Notes: generated by a model not told the origin, from the letters alone. A stretch of 64,000 nt of DNA from Streptomyces sp. NBC_00285 (GCF_036174265.1 NZ_CP108055.1:992001-1056000), one strand, 5' to 3'. Numbered from the stretch's first letter, positions 43,021 through 52,458 are shown. Made by a program: numbers and translations.

Positions 43021-44129
43021 ACAGACACCGCCAGCCCGGCGGCCAAAAGATTGTTCGCCGCGTTCACGTCCCGGTCATGGACCGCACCGCACTCGCACGT
43101 CCACACGCGGACGTTCAGCGGCAGCTTCGCCCGGATCGTGCCGCAGACACCGCACAGTTTCGAGCTGGGGAAGAAACGGTCGACGACCACCAGCTCCCGC
43201 CCGTACCAGTCGCTCTTGTACTCCAGCATCGTCCGCAGTTCTCTCCACGAGGCGTCGGAGATCGCGCGGGCGAGCGTGTGGTTCTTGACCATGTTGCGGA
43301 CGGTGAGGTCCTCGATCACGACCGTTTGGTTCTCACGGACGAGCCGAGTGGTCAGCTTGTGCAGGAAGTCCCGGCGCCGGTCGGCGATCCGGGCATGGAC
43401 ACGGGCAACCTTCCGGCCCGCCTTGGCCCGGTTCGCACCGTCACCCTTGGCCTTGCGGGACAGTTCCCGCTGGGCTTTGGCCAAGCGGGCGCGGTCCCTG
43501 CGCTCATGCCGCGGGTTGGTGATCTTCTCCCCGGTGGACAGCGTCAGCAGGGACGTGATCCCCGCGTCAATACCGACCGTGTTCGCGGTGGCCGGGGCGG
43601 GTGTGATGGTGTCGTCGCAGAGCAGCGACACGAACCAGCGTCCCGCCGCGTCCTGGGACACCGTCACCGTGGACGGCCGCGCCCCCCGAGGCAGCGGCCG
43701 CGACCACACCACGTCCAGCGGATCCGCCATCTTGGCGAGGGTCAGCCGGCCTTCACGCAAGCGGAAACCACTGGTGGTGTACTCCGCGCTCCTGCGGGAC
43801 TTCTTCTTCGACTTGAAGCGCGGGTACTGCGCCTGCTTGCCGAAGAAGTTGGTGAACGCCACCTGCAGATGGCGCAGTGTCTGCTGGAGCGGAACCGACG
43901 ACACCTCACCCAGGTAGGCCAGCTCCTCCGTCCGCTTCCACGCGGTCAGCATCGCGGAGGTCTGGTTGTAGTTGACCCGCTCCTGCCGCGCCCAGGCTTC
44001 CGTGCGGGCCGCCAGTGCCAGGTTGTAGACCTTCCGCACGCATCCAAAGGTGCGCGACAGCTCAGCCGCCTGCACATCCGTCGGATAGAAGCGGTACTTG
44101 AACGCCCGCTTCACCTGCTTCACGGTCAT
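42933..44129 (-). CDS. tnpB: TnpB RNA-guided endonuclease of an IS200/IS605 element
   Basis: A 398-residue TnpB. The N-terminal part (RAFKYRFYPTDVQAAELSRT) is the helix-turn-helix/WED region, and the RuvC active site is GIDAGITSLL (Asp), VIEDLTVRNM (Glu) and VHDRDVNAANNL (Asp). The zinc ribbon is CGVCG...CECG. All catalytic residues are present, so it should be an active RNA-guided nuclease with a guide from the element's right-end RNA. The ATG at 44129 follows TAGCTT by 6 bases (leaderless); a GTG at 44135 is the alternative. Confidence 0.92.
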   Translation of the reverse strand: MTVKQVKRAFKYRFYPTDVQAAELSRTFGCVRKVYNLALAARTEAWARQERVNYNQTSAMLTAWKRTEELAYLGEVSSVPLQQTLRHLQVAFTNFFGKQAQYPRFKSKKKSRRSAEYTTSGFRLREGRLTLAKMADPLDVVWSRPLPRGARPSTVTVSQDAAGRWFVSLLCDDTITPAPATANTVGIDAGITSLLTLSTGEKITNPRHERRDRARLAKAQRELSRKAKGDGANRAKAGRKVARVHARIADRRRDFLHKLTTRLVRENQTVVIEDLTVRNMVKNHTLARAISDASWRELRTMLEYKSDWYGRELVVVDRFFPSSKLCGVCGTIRAKLPLNVRVWTCECGAVHDRDVNAANNLLAAGLAVSVWGAGVRPQRESSRTGQSAMKQKPPRREP

Positions 44130-44239
44130 GCTCACAAGCTAGCGTCACTACTGGTTAAGATCAAATCTGCGGGTCAGAGCACTGCGATCCGCCCTGGCGG
44201 CGAATCCCAGCTCCCTGCCCTGCTCCGCAGGAGTCCGAT

Positions 44240-44266
44240 TCCTCCCCGGCCTGAAGGCCGGGGTTT
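44240..44266 (-). repeat. second IS605-type right-end hairpin (remnant)
   Basis: CCCCGGCCT (44244-44252) and AGGCCGGGG (44255-44263) form a 9-bp stem. On the minus strand the context GAGGAAACCCCGG...CCGGGGAGGAATC is typical of the reRNA tails at right ends of Streptomyces IS605 elements. It has the same orientation as the intact element but lies outside its left end, and no tnpB precedes it. It immediately precedes the ribosome site of the aldo-keto reductase gene. Confidence 0.5.
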
Positions 44267-44281
44267 CCTCGGAGGTATCCG

Positions 44282-45262
<981 letters not shown>

Positions 45263-45344
45263 TCGGACGCCGCCGGCGACGTACTGACCCGTCGCACCCG
45301 ACCAACCCGCATCCGTTCACCCATTTCACTGATCTACGTCGGGG

Positions 45345-45753
45345 AGGCGACGCCGGGGGGCTCGACACTGCGGCCCGCAAGGGCAAGCACGGCGGCCGGC
45401 CGCCGGTCATCACCGACGACATGCTCCACACTGTGCTGCGCCGAAGGGCGAACGGCGAGTCCGTCGAGCAGATCCAGCCCGACCTGATCATCCCCACCGG
45501 CAGGCGCAAGGGCCAGCACCCCTCCGTCGCAAGCATCTGCCGGGCGCTCGCCGAGCACGCCAAGCGCAAGGCGCACCCGGAGGCGATCGAGCAGGCACAC
45601 GCCGACTTCGCCGCCGTTCAGGCCGACCAAGTCCCCGGACCCCACCTCACTGTTCCTGACCGAGCGTCACGTCTGATTGCAGAGAGCCACTTGTCACTTC
45701 GCTGCAGCTTCGGGAGACGGGGCCGGGTCGGCCCCTACTTGCAGGCGCACTAG
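45345..45753 (+). pseudogene. serine recombinase (resolvase) C-terminal remnant
   Basis: The frame LDTAARKGKHGGRPPVITDD, then LHTVLRRRANGESVEQI and SVASICRALAEHAKRKAHPE, resembles the tail of resolvase/invertase proteins (the KGGRPP hinge followed by a Hin-like HTH). The catalytic N-terminal domain with its serine is missing, and there is no start. The frame ends near the MarR promoter at 45753. It is a leftover of a transposon or phage module. Confidence 0.55.
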
Positions 45754-45770
45754 TTGCACATACAACAACT
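45752..45770. promoter_or_regulatory. MarR operator
   Basis: AGTTGCACATACAACAACT is an imperfect dyad with AGTTG/CAACT arms. If the downstream MarR transcript is leaderless (ATG 45797 as +1, TACCGT at 45785-45790 as -10), the site covers -45 to -27 and overlaps the -35, which is ideal for autorepression. It shares ACTAGTTGCACA with the fadH operator at 339-350. Confidence 0.55.
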
Positions 45771-45796
45771 GGCCGGATCGGTGTTACCGTGCATAT

Positions 45797-46186
45797 ATGG
45801 CGGTGAAAACGGTCGAGACCGGCCTTGAAGAGCGTTGGCGGGACATCCTGTCGGTGCATGCGCGCACGATGTGCGAGATCGACCGCGCGTTGCACCCGCA
45901 CGGACTGGGCGCGAGCGACTTCGAGGTGCTCGACATCCTCGCCACCGAGTCGCCCCGCGAGGGGGACCAGTGCCGGGTCCAGAATCTCGTCGGCCGGGTG
46001 CACCTGAGCCAGAGCGCGCTGTCCCGGCTCATCGGCCGCCTGGAGAAGGACGGCCTGGTGGAGCGTTCCGTGTGCGTCGAGGACCGGCGTGGCGTGTGGG
46101 TGTCCCTCACCCGCAAAGGCCGTGACCTGCATACCGCGGTACTGCCGCTCCAGCGCGATGTACTGGCGCGCATGCTCGACGGCTAG
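45797..46186 (+). CDS. MarR family transcriptional regulator
   Basis: A 129-residue winged-helix protein: LGASDFEVLDILATE, then VGRVHLSQSALSRLIGRLEK (recognition helix) and the wing CVEDRRGVWVSLTRKGRDLH. The ATG at 45797 follows a TACCGT hexamer by 6 bases, which suggests leaderless translation. The gene ends in a TAG that lies in the terminal repeat of a MITE-like element. Its operator resembles the fadH operator 45 kb away in this window, hinting at a wider regulon. Confidence 0.85.
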   Translation: MAVKTVETGLEERWRDILSVHARTMCEIDRALHPHGLGASDFEVLDILATESPREGDQCRVQNLVGRVHLSQSALSRLIGRLEKDGLVERSVCVEDRRGVWVSLTRKGRDLHTAVLPLQRDVLARMLDG

Positions 46187-46297
46187 GGCCTGTCGTTTGG
46201 ATCAGGCCGGCTGCAAGAAGCGGTGCAGGCCGACCCGAGCAGGGAGGGAGTGCGTGCCAGACCCCGCGACTCCGGACTGATCCAAACGACAGGCCCT
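46185..46297. mobile_element. MITE-like element with 21-bp perfect terminal repeats
   Basis: GGCCTGTCGTTTGGATCAG at 46187-46205 is repeated inverted at 46277-46295, and the match extends two bases outward on each side (AG/CT), giving 21-bp arms. The whole unit is 113 bp and encodes nothing. Such repeats resemble the ends of IS5-type elements in actinobacteria, so it may be mobilised by a transposase elsewhere. No clear target duplication flanks it. The left arm overlaps the MarR stop codon TAG. Confidence 0.7.
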
Positions 46298-46448
46298 GGG
46301 TCCTCGCGCCGACGGTGTCCGGCCACTGGGCATTCTCAACTCCCGCAAGGGCGTTGTGAAACCCGGCCCCGCCCTGCCCGGCATGAGCGGCCGTCCTCGG
46401 GGTCATGCTGAAAAGCAGACCCCGAGCGCGGAGGGAGCTGACGACGCC

Positions 46449-47435
46449 ATGGCCGTGGAAGAGGACAGGGCCGCCGAGTTCCGCAGCTACGCCACGACCT
46501 CCCTGGAGGAGGCGCACGAGGCGATCGCGGCCCATTACTACGATCTGCGGCTCGAAGTCACCGGTCAGGCCTCGCAGTTCGCCACCCGACTCAGTGTCGT
46601 CGAGCTCGGCGCGCTGACCGTGGGCGACATCCGCTTCGGCACCGACATGCGGATGACATTCGGCGAGCCCGGCGTGTACCACGTCGCCGTCCCCTTCAGC
46701 GGCTGCTTCACCGTCCAGGAGGGGCGCGGGGACGTCGAGTCCGCCACCGAGCGACGGGCGCTGGTCTTCGATCCGGCGCGGGACATCCACATCGACACCT
46801 GGTCCGCAGACTGCTGGGCACTCACCGTCAAGATCGACAAAGCGGCCGTGTCAAGGCAGTTGGAGGTGCTGCTGGGCCGGACGGTACGCCGACCACCGCG
46901 TTTCGGACCGTACATGGACGTCTCGCGGGGGCCGGGCCTGAGTTGGATGCGACTCGCGCTGTGGAACCTGCTGGAGCGGGACGTCCCGCACGGCCTGCTG
47001 AGCCACCCGATGATCCGGGGCCGTCTCGAACAGACCCTTCTGGAGGGGATGTTGCTGGCCTCGGACCACACCTACCGTGAGGCGCTGGAGGCTCCTCCCC
47101 CGCCGATGCGTCCGGCGTCGGTGAAGCGCGTCATCGACGCCGTGCAGGAGCTACCCGCGGAGCCGTACGACGCGAACCGCCTCGCGGCCATCGCCCAGGT
47201 CAGTCTGCGCACCCTCCAGGAAGCCTTCCGCAGGCATGTCGGCATGTCGCCCATGGCGTACGTCCACGAGGTGCGGCTCCAGCACGTCCAACGGCAACTG
47301 CGGGCCGCGGTGCCGGGAACGACGACGGTCACGGACGTGGCCCACGCGTGGGGGTTCGTCCATCTGGGCCGGTTCGCCCGGCGGTACCGGGAACGCTTCG
47401 GGGAGTCGCCCTCCCAGACACTGCGCGCCCTGTGA
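46449..47435 (+). CDS. AraC family transcriptional regulator
   Basis: A 328-residue regulator: an N-terminal AraC_binding_2-type cupin (FGEPGVYHVAVPFSGCFTVQ, ALVFDPARDIHIDTWSADCW) and a C-terminal double HTH (EPYDANRLAAIAQVSLRTLQ, then TDVAHAWGFVHLGRFARRYR). This class often controls catabolic genes for aromatic or aliphatic compounds. The ATG at 46449 is preceded by GGGAG at wide spacing; a GTG 6 bases later is possible. No obvious target gene is adjacent; the neighbour is convergent. Confidence 0.86.
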   Translation: MAVEEDRAAEFRSYATTSLEEAHEAIAAHYYDLRLEVTGQASQFATRLSVVELGALTVGDIRFGTDMRMTFGEPGVYHVAVPFSGCFTVQEGRGDVESATERRALVFDPARDIHIDTWSADCWALTVKIDKAAVSRQLEVLLGRTVRRPPRFGPYMDVSRGPGLSWMRLALWNLLERDVPHGLLSHPMIRGRLEQTLLEGMLLASDHTYREALEAPPPPMRPASVKRVIDAVQELPAEPYDANRLAAIAQVSLRTLQEAFRRHVGMSPMAYVHEVRLQHVQRQLRAAVPGTTTVTDVAHAWGFVHLGRFARRYRERFGESPSQTLRAL

Positions 47436-47596
47436 GCCGCCGCGCCCGCCGATCCTCCGCGCTTTGCGGACATGCGCCACGTATTCCGGAGCGACGGCCC
47501 GCCGGATCGGTCCTATGGTCGGGGCACGGCGATCGCAGAACGGTCCGGGGATCAGCAGTGTCGGCGCCGCTCATCCCCGTTTCGCATGCGAGAACC

Positions 47597-47675
47597 GGGG
47601 TGCGGCGGCGGGAGCAGGTCCGCACCCCTCTGCGGGCCCGGCCGCTCCCCCTCCGTCGCTGCGGTGGCCGGGCCC
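47597..47675. terminator. two stem-loops between convergent genes
   Basis: GGGGTGCGG/CCGCACCCC (47597-47605 and 47620-47628) and GGGCCCGGCC/GGCCGGGCCC (47634-47643 and 47666-47675) lie between the AraC stop and the SseB stop. They probably terminate transcription from both sides. Confidence 0.55.
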
Positions 47676-47685
47676 CACTGTGCGA

Positions 47686-48081
47686 TCAGCCCAGCGGGCG
47701 CGCCAGCAGCGTGCGCACACCCTCGGACGTGAGGGTCAGCGGATGAGCCGAGCTGGCGTCGATGGAGAGCGAGAGATCGCCGTCCGGCCACTGCGCGGCG
47801 AGCGCGCCCAGCGGCACCAGACGGTAGCGGGAGACGAACGGAAGCAGTTCGGCCATCTCCGTCTCCGAGGTGAACACGGGCACCACTGGAGCGCCGTCCT
47901 GCTGTTCCAGTACGGGCAGCGCCACGGTCGATTCCTCGTCCGCGGCGTCGTCGGGTACCGGAATGAGCACCTCGCTGGTCGCGAGCGTGTCCAGAGCCGT
48001 CGTGTCCTCGGTGTTCTGCGTCAGCGCGTCCAGCGCCCGCTGGGCCGGTGTGGCGATGTGGTCATTGGCGGGTGTGTCCAT
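47686..48081 (-). CDS. SseB N-terminal domain protein
   Basis: A 131-residue soluble protein with the SseB-like (PF07179) pattern LATSEVLIPVPDDAADEEST, VVPVFTSETEMAELLPF and EGVRTLLARPLG. The domain was named for a Salmonella secretion protein, but in Streptomyces it is a common single-domain protein of unknown role. AGGGGATC precedes the ATG at 48081. Confidence 0.75.
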   Translation of the reverse strand: MDTPANDHIATPAQRALDALTQNTEDTTALDTLATSEVLIPVPDDAADEESTVALPVLEQQDGAPVVPVFTSETEMAELLPFVSRYRLVPLGALAAQWPDGDLSLSIDASSAHPLTLTSEGVRTLLARPLG

Positions 48082-48282
48082 GGCAGATCCCCTGGTAGCG
48101 GCATTCGTGCGTCCTCGCCCGCGGACGTGATCGCCCAGGGCGCGGTGCTGCTCGCGTACCCGAGCGTGCCGGGAGCATGCGTTCGGGGCGTCAGGGAATC
48201 GGCACCGGTGTGCTCCGAGGGCAGGCCGAGCGGGCGCATCCGACGCGCCGTACCAGAGGCTCGTACACGCCGGGCTCCGCAT

Positions 48283-48312
48283 GCTTCCGGTACGCGACCG
48301 CGTACCGGAAGC
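48283..48312 (-). terminator. stem-loop downstream of the isochorismatase gene
   Basis: GCTTCCGGTACGC (48283-48295) and GCGTACCGGAAGC (48300-48312) form a perfect 13-bp stem with a 4-base loop. It lies in the 364-bp gap 48082-48445, which otherwise holds no gene I can recognise. It is 134 bases past the isochorismatase stop and lacks a T tract. Confidence 0.5.
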
Positions 48313-48445
48313 GACGCCGTTATCCGTTCGCCGTCGCGCTCGACGGAAGCCGGCCGTGCGCAACAGGATGTCCTGGAGCGCGTCCCGGGCCGTCCGGTGG
48401 GCGTTCGGGAACTGTCCGGCGCCGACCGGACATCCCCAAGTGACG

Positions 48446-48988
48446 TCAGTTTCCGAGCAGTTGGTCCGCGGAGACGACCCGGATCAGCGGTGCGTAGAGC
48501 GCCATCACGTCCAAGGCCTTGCTGTGCGAGTCGTCGTCGGCCCCGGCGCAGGCGTCGGACACCACAAGGGTCTCGACACCCGCGTCGGCGGCGGCGAGTG
48601 CTGTCGACAGGACACAGCAGTCGGTACTGACACCCGCCAGGACCATGCGCCCCTCGGGGCCGACACGGGCGGCGAGGTCGGGAGTCCATTTGCCGAAGGT
48701 GGGGGCGTCCAGCACGTGGGATGCCCGGTCGGTGAACTCGTCGGTGAGCCGCCACAGCGGGGCGTCCCGCGGCTGGAGGGCGAAGGGCCACTGCCGGTAG
48801 TACGCCTGCCAGGCGCCGGCGGGCTCGTCGGGGGCGACGAAACGCGTGAAGGTGACCCGTTCGGCGAAGGCCGGCAGCAGTCGTCGTACACCCGCCGCCG
48901 CCTCGGCGAAACGCGGAGTGCACCAGGGGCTGTCGGCCTCGGCGAAGACGCGCTGCATGTCGATGACGACCAGCGCCCCTGTCGTCAT
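48446..48988 (-). CDS. isochorismatase-like cysteine hydrolase
   Basis: A 180-residue alpha/beta hydrolase of the isochorismatase superfamily. ALVVIDMQRVF supplies the Asp, APTFGKWTPDL the Lys, and LAGVSTDCCVLSTAL the nucleophilic Cys. The superfamily includes nicotinamidases, N-carbamoylsarcosine amidases and biuret/ureidoacrylate hydrolases. Its ATG overlaps the stop of an NCS1 permease gene, so it probably cleaves the imported compound, a purine, pyrimidine, hydantoin or nicotinamide-like amide. Confidence 0.83.
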   Translation of the reverse strand: MTTGALVVIDMQRVFAEADSPWCTPRFAEAAAGVRRLLPAFAERVTFTRFVAPDEPAGAWQAYYRQWPFALQPRDAPLWRLTDEFTDRASHVLDAPTFGKWTPDLAARVGPEGRMVLAGVSTDCCVLSTALAAADAGVETLVVSDACAGADDDSHSKALDVMALYAPLIRVVSADQLLGN

Positions 48989-50454
48989 ACGGCGCCCTCC
49001 TGCGCGTGGACTCGTCGGCGGCCCAGTGCCACGGTGCCGAGGAAGCCGACCGCGAGGGCGGTCAGCACCCCGAGGTTGGCGTACGCCCAGGCGCCGGACT
49101 TGCCGCCGAGGCCGAAGGGGTCCAGGAGATAGCCCTGCCAGTCGAGCCAGCTGGCGGCCGAGTTGGTGACCAGGCCCCAGCCGAGGGCGGTGGCGAGGAC
49201 GGTCAGGATCAGCGGGGTGGGCGGTACGTCGCCGTAGCGGCCGGCCGGGCGGTAGAGGTCGTCCTCGTCGTAGTCGCGGCGGCGCAGGGCCAGGTCGGCG
49301 AGCATGATGCCGCACCAGGCGGCGATGGGGACGCCGAGAGTGGTGAGGAAGCCCATGAACTGGCCGAGGAAGTCGTCGGCGAAGAACACGATGTAGACGG
49401 AGCCCGCGATCATCAGGACGCCGTCGACGAGCGCGGCCGCATAGCGCGGAATTCTGAGGCCGGCCGACAGCAGGGCGAGGCCCGAGGAGTAGATGTCGAG
49501 GACCGCGCCGCCCACCAGGCCGAGGACCGCGACGACGGCGAAGGGCACCAGGAACCAGGTGGGCAGGATGGTCGTGAGCGCGCCGATCGGGTCGGCGGCG
49601 ACGGCGCCGTTGAGTTTGGTGGACGATCCGGCCAGCAGCAGCCCGAAGACCAACAGGAGCAGCGGGGCGACACAGGCGCCGAACGTGGTCCAGCCGACCA
49701 CGCCCCGGCTCGACGAGGTCCGGGGCAGATAGCGGGAGTAGTCGGCGGCGGCGTTGACCCAGCCGAGGCCGAAGCCGGTCATCATGAAGACGAGCGCGCC
49801 GATGAACTCCTGGGCGGAGCCCGCCGGGAGGGCGCTGACGGTGCTCCAGTGGATGTGGTCGGCGACGAGAATGACGTAGACCACGGTCAGTACGCCCGTC
49901 ACCACGGTGATGACGGTCTGCAGCCGCATGATCAGGTCGAAGCCCATGACTCCGCCCACGACGGTGAGGCCCGCGACCACGATCAGCGAGATCACCTGGG
50001 TCTCCGTCCCGCCGCCCCAGCCGAGCCGCCCGAAGACGGTGGCCGTGGCCAGGGTCGCGAGGGCGCACAGCACGGTCTCCCAGCCGACGGTGAGCACCCA
50101 GGAGACGACGGACGGAAGACGGTTGCCGCGCACCCCGTAGGCGGCACGGCTGAGCACCATCGTCGGGGCGGAGCCGCGCTTGCCTGCGACCGCGACGAAG
50201 CCGCACAGCAGGAACGAGAAGACGATCCCGATCACTCCGGCGACCAGCGCCTGCCAGAAGGAGATCCCGAAGCCGAGCGCGAAGGCACCGTAACTCAGGC
50301 CGAGGATCGACACGTTGGCCCCGAACCACGGCCAGAACAGGGTCCGCGGTGTGCCCTTGCGTTCGGCGTCGCCGATCACGTCCAGCCCGTGCGTCTCCAT
50401 CTGGAGCTGCCGGCCGGTGGATCTGTTGTCGGGGGAACCCGAGGAGTCCGTCAT
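48985..50454 (-). CDS. NCS1 nucleobase/cytosine-purine permease family transporter
   Basis: A 489-residue, 12-helix cytosine/purine permease family (NCS1) symporter. FWPWFGANVSILGLSYGAFA and AAYGVRGNRLPSVVSWVLTV are the conserved first and third helices, and GFGLGWVNAAADYSRYLP holds the substrate-proximal region. It imports a nucleobase or related ring compound with H+ or Na+. It is the first gene of a pair with the isochorismatase-like hydrolase. Confidence 0.87.
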   Translation of the reverse strand: MTDSSGSPDNRSTGRQLQMETHGLDVIGDAERKGTPRTLFWPWFGANVSILGLSYGAFALGFGISFWQALVAGVIGIVFSFLLCGFVAVAGKRGSAPTMVLSRAAYGVRGNRLPSVVSWVLTVGWETVLCALATLATATVFGRLGWGGGTETQVISLIVVAGLTVVGGVMGFDLIMRLQTVITVVTGVLTVVYVILVADHIHWSTVSALPAGSAQEFIGALVFMMTGFGLGWVNAAADYSRYLPRTSSSRGVVGWTTFGACVAPLLLLVFGLLLAGSSTKLNGAVAADPIGALTTILPTWFLVPFAVVAVLGLVGGAVLDIYSSGLALLSAGLRIPRYAAALVDGVLMIAGSVYIVFFADDFLGQFMGFLTTLGVPIAAWCGIMLADLALRRRDYDEDDLYRPAGRYGDVPPTPLILTVLATALGWGLVTNSAASWLDWQGYLLDPFGLGGKSGAWAYANLGVLTALAVGFLGTVALGRRRVHAQEGAV

Positions 50455-50626
50455 CGTCGACCTGCCTGTTCAGACGTGGATCGGGCGTGTTGAGGCGACG
50501 GTAGGCAGGGCCCGCCGGGGCGTCAATCGCGCAACGCGGTTCCTGTCCGCAGTCGCCCGGTCCGGGCAGGTCGGCGCGGACGGTCGGGGTGACTCGCGCA
50601 CCCCGACCGGCGACAGCCGGGCACGG

Positions 50627-50842
50627 TCAGCGGCGCTTGACGCCGGTCCGTGCGGCGGGGGCGAGGGTCGGTTCGGTGACGGGGACGTCGCCGAGTGCCT
50701 GGTCGATCGCCTTCAGCAGGTCGTCGGACAGGTCCACGCCGGAGGCGGCGGCGTTGCTGTGGACCTGTTCGGGGCGGGAGGCGCCGATGATCGCGGAGGC
50801 GACCTCACTGCGTCGCAGGACTCAGGCGAGGGCGGGGTGAGC
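50627..50842 (-). pseudogene. aldo/keto reductase 3' fragment with a nonsense codon
   Basis: On the minus strand HPALA-stop-VLRRSEVASAIIGASR then PEQVHSNAAASGVDLSDDLL and a tail VTEPTLAPAARTGVKRR is the C-terminus of an aldo/keto reductase. The stop (TGA, 50822-50824) stands where relatives have tryptophan (TGG). Coding sense ends at about 50842, where a LacI fragment begins on the other strand. Both starts and the shared promoter are missing. Confidence 0.75.
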
Positions 50843-51055
50843 GTGCCGCGCGATGTCTCCGTGGTCGGCTTCGACGACGTCCCGTTCGCCGCCGACCTGA
50901 CTCCCGCCCTCACCACGGTCCGCGTCCCCTTCGAGGAGCTGGGCCGCACCGCCGTACGCCTCGCGCTGGAGCGGGAGGTCGGTTTCACGTCCGACAACCA
51001 CGTCGTCCTGAGCACACAACTCGTGATCCGTGATTCGGTGCGCCCGGTCGGCTGA
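50835..51055 (+). pseudogene. LacI family regulator 3' fragment
   Basis: GVSVPRDVSVVGFDDVPFAA, then LTPALTTVRVPFEELGRTAV and LVIRDSVRPVG is the last 73 residues of a LacI-type repressor core. The DNA-binding domain and two thirds of the core are absent. It is head-to-head with the aldo/keto reductase fragment, consistent with one deletion removing the centre of a divergent regulator/enzyme pair. Confidence 0.75.
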
Positions 51056-51267
51056 GAGCGGCCGCATCCCGGGCGTACGGGGTTGATACGGGGCTGAGGT
51101 GTGGCAGACGACGCGGAAGCGAGAACGGCACCCGCCACGAGGGTCCGCCGCGTCGGGCCCCGCCCGTTCCGGTACATCGGAGGCGCGTGCGGGGATGTGA
51201 TCGCCTTCCCCTACTCTTCGGCTGTTCGAAAGACTTGCGAATCAGGGTTCGGGGCGGGGGAAGGCAC

Positions 51268-52386
51268 ATGACATATCGGCGCGCGGCGATACCGGCACTG
51301 CTCGGAGGGGTGCTGCTCACACTGTTGCTGTGGTGGGCGGGGGCGAGCGCACAGGCACTCCACCTACGCGGCAGCGCGGGCGTGTTCGACATCGAGTCCG
51401 TGACCGAACTGCGGCAGTGGCTCGCACCCTGGTCGTACGACCCCTCGGCGGCGTCCGCGAGCACGGGCACGGGCGGAGGTACCCAGTACGCCGACCTGTA
51501 CAGAACCGGCATGCAGATCAGGTTCGTGGCGGTCTTCGTGTTCTTCGTGGCCGGCGCGCTGCTTCTGATCCGCAGGATTCCGCCGGCGCAGGGCCGTACC
51601 CCCGCCACGGTGCTCGCACTGTGGGCCTGGGGCCCGGCGGCCGGAACCCTGGCCGTGACGATCTCCGCGCCGTGGCTGATCGCGGCCCGCGGACACGGCA
51701 GTTACCGGGTCCTGCCGGAGTTGGCCGCGGTGATCGCGTCGGGCGGGCCGGCCATGGTGTTCGCGGCGCTGGTGTCCGCGTCGGTCATGGTCCTGGTGGC
51801 TCGTATCACCGCCGAGGGCGAGGACCCGCTGCCCCGGAGGGACGTGCCGCCACGCGCCGCCCGGCTGGCCGCGAGCGTGGGGACAGCCGTGGTCGCGCTG
51901 TCGCTGGTGGGCCTCTCCTACGTGTCGGTAGCGGCCTGGATCCAGACGTCGTTCGACGGCGGCGGGATCCTGTCCGAGCCCGGCGACCTGCTGCGCGAGT
52001 GGCTGCTGCTCGGCAGCTGGACGGGCCCCACGACCATGCCTCTCGGCGACTGGCTGCTGTACCGTGCCGCCGACGCGCTCATGCTGGCCGTGGTGTGGTG
52101 GTCGTTGCGGCTGCTGCCCGGACTGCTCACCCGGGCCACGCTGCCGGTCATGGCGGTGGGCGCAGTGTGCGCGACCGTACTGGGGCTGTTCGCGAGCCAG
52201 CTGCTGCACATGGTGATCGACGACACCGCCTCCGTGTGGAGTCCTGTGCACCTGTTCTCGGGTCTCGGCGGGGGCGTGCCGGCGGCCCTCACCTTCGGCG
52301 TCCTCGCGGGGGCGGCGGCCCTGGCGACACTGCGGCTGACCGGGGAGCGTTCCCCCGTCGAGTCCCCCGCCAAGTCCTCCGCCTGA
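51268..52386 (+). CDS. multi-pass membrane protein of unknown function
   Basis: A 372-residue protein with about eight hydrophobic helices (for example AIPALLGGVLLTLLLWWAG at 8-26 and FVAVFVFFVAGALLLI near 90-105). An extracellular loop with WLAPWSYDPSAASASTGTGG lies between the first two. The C-terminal 15 residues are Ser/Pro-rich. GGGGAAGG precedes the ATG. No family motif is recognised; similar proteins occur as lone genes in Streptomyces. Confidence 0.65.
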   Translation: MTYRRAAIPALLGGVLLTLLLWWAGASAQALHLRGSAGVFDIESVTELRQWLAPWSYDPSAASASTGTGGGTQYADLYRTGMQIRFVAVFVFFVAGALLLIRRIPPAQGRTPATVLALWAWGPAAGTLAVTISAPWLIAARGHGSYRVLPELAAVIASGGPAMVFAALVSASVMVLVARITAEGEDPLPRRDVPPRAARLAASVGTAVVALSLVGLSYVSVAAWIQTSFDGGGILSEPGDLLREWLLLGSWTGPTTMPLGDWLLYRAADALMLAVVWWSLRLLPGLLTRATLPVMAVGAVCATVLGLFASQLLHMVIDDTASVWSPVHLFSGLGGGVPAALTFGVLAGAAALATLRLTGERSPVESPAKSSA

Positions 52387-52458
52387 CAGGGCCGTACGCG
52401 GGTGCCGGGGGCGCAGGCGTGCCGGGGCGCAGGGGCGGGCGACTCCGGCTGTGGACTG

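Larger units (their letters stand above)
42898..44164 (-). mobile_element. IS200/IS605-family element carrying only tnpB
   Basis: The unit runs from TTGAC (42898-42902, read as GTCAA at the right end on the minus strand) to ATCAA (44160-44164, read as TTGAT flanking the left end). No tnpA is present, so it cannot excise by itself. Elements of this family have no target duplication and insert 3' of a short tetra/pentanucleotide; TTGAT is the TAM used by ISDra2. The inferred empty site joins TACCTG to ATCAAATCTG between the SDR and AKR genes. Exact ends are inferred. Confidence 0.7.

Noticed and set aside
47634..47675. Repeated GC palindromes as a CRISPR or repeat array
   Set aside because: Two different stem-loops between convergent genes; there is no repeated unit with spacers. 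They are explained as terminators.
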